Shown here one piece after another: positions 13,535 to 17,136 of a stretch of 17,136 nucleotides of DNA. The stretch comes from Chloroflexota bacterium (GTDB lineage: Bacteria; Chloroflexota; UBA6077; JACQUR01), in contig JACQUR010000218.1 of the NCBI GenBank assembly GCA_016210245.1, forward strand, positions 1 to 17,136. Reading direction: 5' to 3'. The notes under the pieces are model-generated. The model searched no databases. It had not been told where the DNA came from and worked only from the letters and a program-made list of their open reading frames with translations. The position numbers and the translations under genes are program-made. Numbering within the stretch: the stretch's first letter is position 1; every line of letters begins with the position of its first letter.

Positions 13535-13735
13535 TCACCTCTGGTTGCACCCGCCTGCGCAGGAGGGCAGCAACACCAGTTCGTCGCCATCCTGCAGCAA
13601 GGCTTCGTACGCTTCGGGCGCCACCACGCGCTGTCCGTTCACCAGCAGAACCACGTGGGGCACCAGCCGGCCCGTGCCGGGTTGGAGCGCTGTCTCAGCA
13701 AAGGCCGGATACTGCTCGGCCAGCCACCGCAGCAC
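13535..13735 (-). CDS. 5'-truncated MoaD/ThiS-like beta-grasp sulfur carrier protein
   Basis: The frame encodes the C-terminal two thirds of a ubiquitin-like sulfur carrier: helix LREVLRWLAEQYPAF, strand HVVLLVNGQRVV, and the DGDELVLLPSCAGG end. The N-terminal beta-hairpin (about 20-25 residues) is missing. Reading upstream, host-like sequence (GPGSSLREV) continues to about 13764, where an insertion-sequence remnant begins and an in-frame TGA follows. The annotated GTG start gives 66 aa and is probably not the original start. The double glycine is followed by CNQR, so use as a sulfur carrier would need trimming to -GG. The best-known precedent is QbsE, ending in -GGCF and cut by the JAMM peptidase QbsD. 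It is most likely a pseudogene after the insertion. Confidence 0.65.
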   Translation of the reverse strand: MLRWLAEQYPAFAETALQPGTGRLVPHVVLLVNGQRVVAPEAYEALLQDGDELVLLPSCAGGCNQR

Positions 13736-13765
13736 CTCGCGGAGGCTGCTGCCCGGGCCAGTGAT

Positions 13766-14030
13766 AATGTTACCGAAGGGTTGTCCTGAGGGACGGTTCC
13801 CTCAACTGAGAATGTGACCGGGGCCGCCGCTCCTTTCGTTGGTTCGTGGGTATGGGGGCGTGGTCGTGCCGGGCAGGGGTGGGGAGCTCCGCCCGACTCG
13901 CCGCCAGGTAGCGCCGCTGCAGCCGCTTGAGGCATTTCCGTCGCTCGTCAATCGTCATCGCCTCGCTGTCCGGCATAGCCCCCTCGGTAACATTCTCATC
14001 TGAGGGAACTGTAGACCCGCCGGTAACATT
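13766..14030. mobile_element. Internally deleted insertion sequence with ~50-bp terminal inverted repeats
   Basis: The left end (13766-13824) and the reverse complement of the right end (13982-14030) align along their whole length: AATGTTACCG, then GGGT, then GTTCCCTCA, then TGAGAATGTtACCG. Each end thus holds two copies of an AATGTTACC box spaced about 40 bp apart, like transposase-binding sites. The left end has an extra TGAGGGA/TCCCTCA hairpin (13787-13804). A third box-like TGAGGGAAT lies just outside the right end (14036-14044). Between the ends is only ~155 bp, including the first codons of a transposase, so the element cannot move on its own. No target-site duplication is obvious. It interrupts the 5' side of a MoaD-like gene. 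Confidence 0.75.
13770..13976 (-). pseudogene. Transposase N-terminal remnant inside the deleted IS
   Basis: The frame starts just inside the right inverted repeat. Its first ~28 residues (MTIDERRKCLKRLQRRYLAASRAE, from M7) resemble the N-termini of integrase-core transposases of the IS481/ISNCY type, which begin with a short basic helix followed by a 'GxHRKxxIRLL' helix-turn-helix. That second motif is absent: after RAEL the frame runs through a short GC-rich tract into the left inverted repeat and stops. The rest of the transposase (several hundred codons) is therefore deleted. Family assignment rests on a short segment. Confidence 0.5.
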
Positions 14031-14052
14031 TTGGCTGAGGGAATACGGGGGC

Positions 14053-14082
14053 TTGCTCTCGATCGGTCTGATGCTCTATGAT
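14053..14082 (+). promoter_or_regulatory. Possible sigma-70-type promoter for the HTH gene
   Basis: TTGCTC (14053-14058) and TATGAT (14077-14082) are separated by 18 bp, just outside the IS remnant and reading toward the HTH gene at 14261. The -10 is good and the -35 only partial. The implied leader would be about 170 nt, in which I see no other structure. Confidence 0.3.
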
Positions 14083-14260
14083 GACAGGCCACGTCGCAAA
14101 TAGCTCCGCAGGCAGGGCTCTCGGTGTCAGGGGCTTCCTGGGACGTGCCGAATACTGAGCTGGGGAGGACGTTGGCCCGGCACCCAGCATGGCTCGCGCA
14201 AGGGTACACCGCGCCTCCCGTGCGGCCGCGAGCCGGCTGCTGCTCGGCTGCCCTACGACG

Positions 14261-14491
14261 ATGAGCGAGCGACCGAACGACCGCGAGTTCCGAGCCGCGG
14301 CAAACGGCCAGTTCCTGACCGTCCTGGAGGCGGCAGCCTACCTCAAGGCCACGCCCAGCACGGTGGCCAAGTGGTGCCGAGAAGGCATCCTGCCGGCTGT
14401 CAAGCTGGGCAAGGTGTGGCGTATCAGCCGCCCTGGGATCGAACGCATGGTCAGCACCGGCGGCCCGCTGCGCGAAAGGAATGAGGGATGA
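14261..14491 (+). CDS. Small excisionase-type helix-turn-helix DNA-binding protein
   Basis: The 76-aa protein has a MerR/excisionase-like (HTH_17) fold: FLTVLEAAAYLKATPSTVAKW, then CREGILPAVKLGKVWRISRPGIERMV. This is the pattern of small xis-type or phage/IS-associated regulators: recognition helix, wing and final anchoring helix. I chose ATG 14261 over ATG 14189 because the extra 24 residues are low-complexity Arg/Ala and carry no homology. Neither start has a good ribosome site. It sits between an IS remnant and an FmdB-type gene, 56 bp apart. Whether it controls either is unknown. It may be a leftover of a mobile unit. Confidence 0.75.
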   Translation: MSERPNDREFRAAANGQFLTVLEAAAYLKATPSTVAKWCREGILPAVKLGKVWRISRPGIERMVSTGGPLRERNEG

Positions 14492-14547
14492 CTAGCAGAG
14501 CCCGTCACTCCTCCTTCTTCATTCATCATTGCCTCATCTGGTGACCC

Positions 14548-14919
14548 ATGCCCATTTACGAATACCGCTGCGCTGCTTGTGGCAAGCGCGCCAGCCTGTA
14601 CTACCAGACCTTCTCGGCGGCCGCACAGGCAACGCCGGCCTGCCCCCATTGCAGCTCGACCGACCTCGCCCGCCTGGTCTCACGGGTGGCGGTCATGAAA
14701 TCCGAGGAGAGCCGGATCGAGGACCTGGCCGACCCGAGCTCCTTTGGCGACCTGGACGAGAACGATCCGAAGAGCGTGGCCCGCTGGGCGCGCAAGATGG
14801 GCTCGGCTATGGGCGAGGACCTGGGCGAGGACTTCAACGCGATGGTCGAGCAGATGGAAGCGGGCGAGATGCCCGCGGACGAGGCGCCGGGCGGCGAGGG
14901 CCTGGACGAGGGCCTGTAG
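14548..14919 (+). CDS. FmdB-family zinc-ribbon protein
   Basis: The 123-aa protein starts with the hallmark MPIYEYRCAACG and a zinc ribbon made by C8/C11 and C32/C35 (CPHC). This is the FmdB/PF09723 family, small proteins of unclear role first linked to formamidase/amidase gene regulation. The remainder is a long, highly acidic, helical C-terminus (DLDENDPKSVARWARKMG and a run of E/D/G to the end), an extension common in homologues from this kind of bacterium. A ribosome site is weak. The gene ends 1 bp before a convergent response-regulator gene, so no separate terminator fits between them. Confidence 0.85.
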   Translation: MPIYEYRCAACGKRASLYYQTFSAAAQATPACPHCSSTDLARLVSRVAVMKSEESRIEDLADPSSFGDLDENDPKSVARWARKMGSAMGEDLGEDFNAMVEQMEAGEMPADEAPGGEGLDEGL

Positions 14920-14920
14920 G

Positions 14921-15292
14921 TCAGGCGATCATCTGGCGGACTCTGGCTACCAGCGCCTCGATGTCAAAGGGCTTCTCGAGGATCTGGACGCCCTCGCCTG
15001 GATGGGCCTGGAGCTGCTCCGCCGCCGCGTGGTAGGCGGTGACCAGCAGCACGGGCGTCTGGGCGGTTGCGGGCTGAGCGCGTAGCTCGCGCAGCACATC
15101 CTTGCCGGACAGGCCGGGCATGACCAGGTCCAGGATGACCAGGTGGGGCTGAAAGGCCAGGGCTCGCTGCACCGCTCGCTCGGCGTCGACGCACACTCGC
15201 ACCTCGTAGCCCAGCTCCTGCAGCACCGCCAGCAGCATCTCAGCCACCGGGCGCTGGTCGTCAATCACCAGGATGCGCTGAGCCTCATCCAC
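14921..15292 (-). CDS. Single-domain response regulator (CheY-like receiver)
   Basis: The 123-aa protein is one receiver domain with no output domain. The full active site is present: D11/D12 (VIDDQ), phospho-acceptor D55 (VILDLVMPGLSG), T85 (LLVTAYH) and K107 (EKPFD). It should be phosphorylated by a histidine kinase not in this window and pass the signal by protein contact. The start is GTG with GGAGCAGG directly upstream, and it overlaps the end of the upstream RsbRD-type gene by 8 bp, so the two are translationally coupled and probably act together. Confidence 0.92.
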   Translation of the reverse strand: MDEAQRILVIDDQRPVAEMLLAVLQELGYEVRVCVDAERAVQRALAFQPHLVILDLVMPGLSGKDVLRELRAQPATAQTPVLLVTAYHAAAEQLQAHPGEGVQILEKPFDIEALVARVRQMIA

Positions 15293-15758
15293 CCTGCTCC
15301 ACCTCCCGCCAGGCGGCCACCGTGCCGAGCATCAGCGTGTCGATGGCGTAGTTGGCCATCGCCCCCAGCTCGAAGACCTCTTCGCTGCACACCCCGCGGT
15401 CGCGCACCAGGCCCTGGTGCAGCACGTGCCACACCTCACAGCGAAGGGCGCGGAACTCGGCGATCAACTCCTCCGGGCGGAAGCCCTGGGCAGCCCGGAG
15501 CTCGGCGTGGCGGCGCACCGCTCGCCGCAGCGCCTGCTCGCGCTGGTCCGGCGTTGGCCCCAGGCCTGCGCGCAGCGCCTCCGACAGCCCATCGAGCAGG
15601 ACTCCAATCTGGCCGAGCGCCGCCGGCAGCGACAGGTCCGGACGGAGCGAGTAGGGCTCACACGTCACTACCCGCTGGATCCAGCGGTACTGCACGTTCC
15701 GGCGGCGGGCATCCAGCGCCTCGGCGGCGCGGACGCCAATGGACGTAGATCTAGCCAT
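15285..15758 (-). CDS. RsbRD N-terminal-domain-like sensor protein
   Basis: The 157-aa all-helical protein resembles the RsbRD-N domain (PF14361), a four-helix, globin-like sensory module usually fused to STAS domains or histidine kinases. Matching features are the RRNVQYRWIQRVV start, a middle HAELRAAQGFRPEELIAEFRALRCEVW (84-110) and a long last helix. Here it stands alone, with no kinase or STAS domain attached. It overlaps the downstream single-domain receiver by 8 bp, suggesting a split sensor-receiver unit. The ATG start has a close GGGAG. A degenerate heptamer stem-loop lies ~40 bp upstream. No ligand can be inferred. Confidence 0.7.
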   Translation of the reverse strand: MARSTSIGVRAAEALDARRRNVQYRWIQRVVTCEPYSLRPDLSLPAALGQIGVLLDGLSEALRAGLGPTPDQREQALRRAVRRHAELRAAQGFRPEELIAEFRALRCEVWHVLHQGLVRDRGVCSEEVFELGAMANYAIDTLMLGTVAAWREVEQGG

Positions 15759-15794
15759 GCTCCCGTTGGTCTCTGCACGCCGCGTGCCTCACAC

Positions 15795-15870
15795 GAGTGC
15801 TGAGTGGCGAGTCCTCAGTCCTGAGTGGGCACGGAGATGCTCAGCACGCAGGACTCAGCACTCAGCGCTG
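15795..15870. repeat. Degenerate stem-loop of the CTGAGTC heptamer family, copy 3
   Basis: GAGTGCTGAGTGGCGAGTCCTCAGTCCTGAGT on the left (15795-15826) faces CTCAGCACGCAGGACTCAGCACTCAGCGCTG on the right (15840-15870). The arms can pair with several mismatches, and the units are CTGAGTG/CTGAGTC with decay. The loop differs from that of copies 1 and 2. It lies in the gap between two divergent genes, upstream of both the RsbRD-type gene and the small membrane-protein gene. Confidence 0.75.
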
Positions 15871-15889
15871 ATTCTGGTACGATCGTCGT

Positions 15890-16105
15890 GTGAAGCAGCG
15901 GCTCCAGCGCGATCCCTACTTCTTCGCCATCTCCCTACTCTTCCTGGGCTTCCTCACCGTCTGCCTGGCGATCACCTGGCGGCTCTTCGGCGATCCGGTC
16001 TTGCTGATCCTCAGCGTGGCCTCAGTAGTCCCCGCCCCCTAGCTCTTCTACGTGCGCGAGCAGGCCGCGGTCGAAGCTGAACGGGAGCGCTCGCGGCGGG
16101 GATAG
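15890..16105 (+). pseudogene. Small membrane protein gene interrupted by an in-frame TAG
   Basis: From GTG 15890 the frame encodes KQRLQRDPYFFAISLLFLG, a hydrophobic segment (FFAISLLFLGFLTVCLAITW), a second one (PVLLILSVASVV), then TAG at 16040-16042. The same frame continues for 20 more sense codons (LFYVREQAAVEAERERSRRG) to TAG at 16103. The continuation looks like the cytoplasmic charged tail of such a protein, so I read this as a ~70-residue gene with a nonsense mutation. A sequencing error is also possible. TACGAT at 15878-15883 would start transcription almost at the GTG. The remaining gap to the phosphatase gene (16106-16272) shows no gene or clear promoter. Confidence 0.5.
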
Positions 16106-16272
16106 CAGGCCATTCCCGAAGTGCGGAATTGACGCGGTTGCCCGCGGTCTGTCGGCCAGCAGGCAACGACTGTTTCGACGTCGCGCTCACTCCAACGGCA
16201 TGGTAGCATGCTGTCGAGCAGACGACAAAGAACGGCGATGGTTGAGCCCGCGCGAGGATACGGGGGGGAACA

Positions 16273-16737
16273 ATGGACAACTTCACCTGGTTGATCGAAA
16301 CCTGCCTGGCTGGCTGCGCCTATCCCAGGACGGAGGCGGACCTCATGGAGTTGGCGCGGTGGGGGGTGTCGCTGCTCGTCAACCTGCACCAGCGGCCCCA
16401 CGATGCAACCCTCCTGCGCCGCCACGGCCTGGCCGAAGTGCATCTCCCAGTGTCCGACTTCACATCGCCGACGCCGGCCCAACTGGAGCAAGGGGTCGCA
16501 GCCATCGCCGAGGCTCTGGGCGAGAGCAGACGGGTAGCCGTCCATTGCGCCGCTGGCCTGGGCCGCACCGGCACGCTGCTGGCATGCTACCTCGTGTATC
16601 GCGGCCTGGCGCCCGGCGAGGCGATCGCCCGCGTCCGCGCGGCGCGGCCCGGTTCCGTCGAGACGCCGGCGCAACAGGCGGCGGTGGAGGCCTATGCCCG
16701 GCGTCTGCGGGGCGAGCCGGACAACTCGACGCGATGA
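16273..16737 (+). CDS. Dual-specificity / tyrosine protein phosphatase
   Basis: The 154-aa protein carries the cysteine-phosphatase signature HCAAGLGRTGT with nucleophile C92 and phosphate-binding R98. A likely general acid D62 sits in LPVSDFTSPT about 30 residues earlier, and the C-terminal RPGSVETPAQQAAVEAYARRL is typical of the DUSP/CDC14-like subfamily. It should dephosphorylate tyrosine (or serine/threonine) residues in the cytoplasm; no signal peptide is seen. The ATG start has GGGGGAA 4 bp upstream. Nothing in the window is an obvious partner kinase. Confidence 0.85.
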   Translation: MDNFTWLIETCLAGCAYPRTEADLMELARWGVSLLVNLHQRPHDATLLRRHGLAEVHLPVSDFTSPTPAQLEQGVAAIAEALGESRRVAVHCAAGLGRTGTLLACYLVYRGLAPGEAIARVRAARPGSVETPAQQAAVEAYARRLRGEPDNSTR

Positions 16738-16841
16738 CCAGCGCCGACCCTATCCAGAATGCCTTCAGGGCACTCTACGGTAAGCCCTGCTGGAACGCCA
16801 AGTCTCCGCATCTCTGCTGCACGCCGACGGAGAAGCAGGCT

Positions 16842-17136
16842 CTACGTCACCGCCACGCTCACCCTGGTGCCGCCCATCATGTCGATCACGCCCGGCACCT
16901 GGACGGACGGGAGCGCGAAGGCCTGTCGGGGATCGACCGTGGCGCGGCCGAAGCGCAGGCCGCCCAGGACGCGCTCAATGGGCCCGAAAGAGATCGGCTC
17001 CGGCAGACTGCCTACGCTCACTAGGGCGTCGGCCTGCGGCACCGTGGTGACCAGCGGGTAGAGGTCGCCATGCTCGCCCGCGATCTCGGGCACCGCCGCG
17101 ACCGTCCCCATCCCCAGGACCTCGCACGCCTCGATC
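16842..17136 (-). CDS. C-terminal part of a probable glycine/sarcosine/betaine or proline reductase-like subunit (partial)
   Basis: The frame is open to the right window edge, so only the last ~97 residues are visible. An internal ATG at 17111 is probably not the start. The segment begins IEACEVLGMGTVAAVPEIAG, passes through LVTTVPQADALVSVGS, then GPIERVLGG, and ends with PGVIDMMGGTRVSVAVT. That order resembles the C-terminal domain of PrdA/GrdE-type proteins ('component B subunit'), where 'PEADAIVSTGN...ERVIGG...G' is expected. The protein may be a homologue without the selenoenzyme chemistry. Assignment rests on a few motifs. Confidence 0.4.
   Translation of the reverse strand, partial: IEACEVLGMGTVAAVPEIAGEHGDLYPLVTTVPQADALVSVGSLPEPISFGPIERVLGGLRFGRATVDPRQAFALPSVQVPGVIDMMGGTRVSVAVT

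Noticed and set aside
13996..14190. Minus-strand frame as the missing MoaD N-terminus beyond the IS
   Set aside because: No beta-grasp pattern (strand with charged/hydrophobic alternation and acidic turn) is seen in any frame there.

Overview
The window is high-GC bacterial DNA with densely packed genes, Shine-Dalgarno-led starts and several GTG/TTG starts. Three gene families point to Chloroflexota, probably near Thermomicrobia/Sphaerobacter: a DUF2419/Qng1 queuosine-salvage enzyme, a bacterial translin, and a Tgt of the variant clade with an extra loop. That placement is inference. No rRNA, tRNA or CRISPR array was seen.

Layout, left to right. (1) A membrane-embedded spermidine-synthase-like protein (-) is followed by a perfect 34-bp palindrome. 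(2) A 709-bp divergent intergenic region holds two long imperfect palindromes of the CTTCGACGGGCTCAGG type and a smaller hairpin. (3) A bacterial translin (+) converges on a class III nucleotidyl cyclase with a degenerate receiver domain (-). A ~40-bp stem-loop lies between them and overlaps the translin 3' end. (4) A minus-strand run carries qng1-like, tgt and a YggX-like gene, which reads as a queuine salvage locus. (5) A minus-strand ECF sigma and its zinc-binding anti-sigma overlap by 19 bp. (6) A Fur-family regulator (-) diverges from a four-gene ABC metal importer (+): lipoprotein, ATPase and two permeases. Putative promoters and palindromic operators lie in the 153-bp gap, and zinc is the likely metal. 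(7) A 5'-truncated MoaD/ThiS-like gene abuts an internally deleted insertion sequence with ~50-bp terminal inverted repeats. (8) A small excisionase-type HTH protein and an FmdB zinc-ribbon protein (+) follow. (9) A minus-strand pair encodes an RsbRD-N-type sensor domain and a single-domain response regulator. (10) A small membrane-protein gene with an in-frame stop, a dual-specificity phosphatase (+), and the C-terminal part of a probable glycine/proline-reductase-like protein (-) run to the window edge.

The most unusual feature is a set of sequence-unrelated stem-loops built on one plan. Each arm is a tandem run of a short unit, often 7 bp (CTGAGTC, GGTTGGA, CTGCCTT, degenerate TGACCAC), once 8 bp (GACGCAGA). 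They sit at gene ends and inside genes. Two supply the stop codons of tgt and the anti-sigma gene, one encodes the translin C-terminus, and one is inserted in frame in the anti-sigma linker. The other attractive story is queuine salvage: a queuosine-monophosphate hydrolase next to a Tgt whose base-binding pocket departs from the preQ1-type bacterial enzyme.
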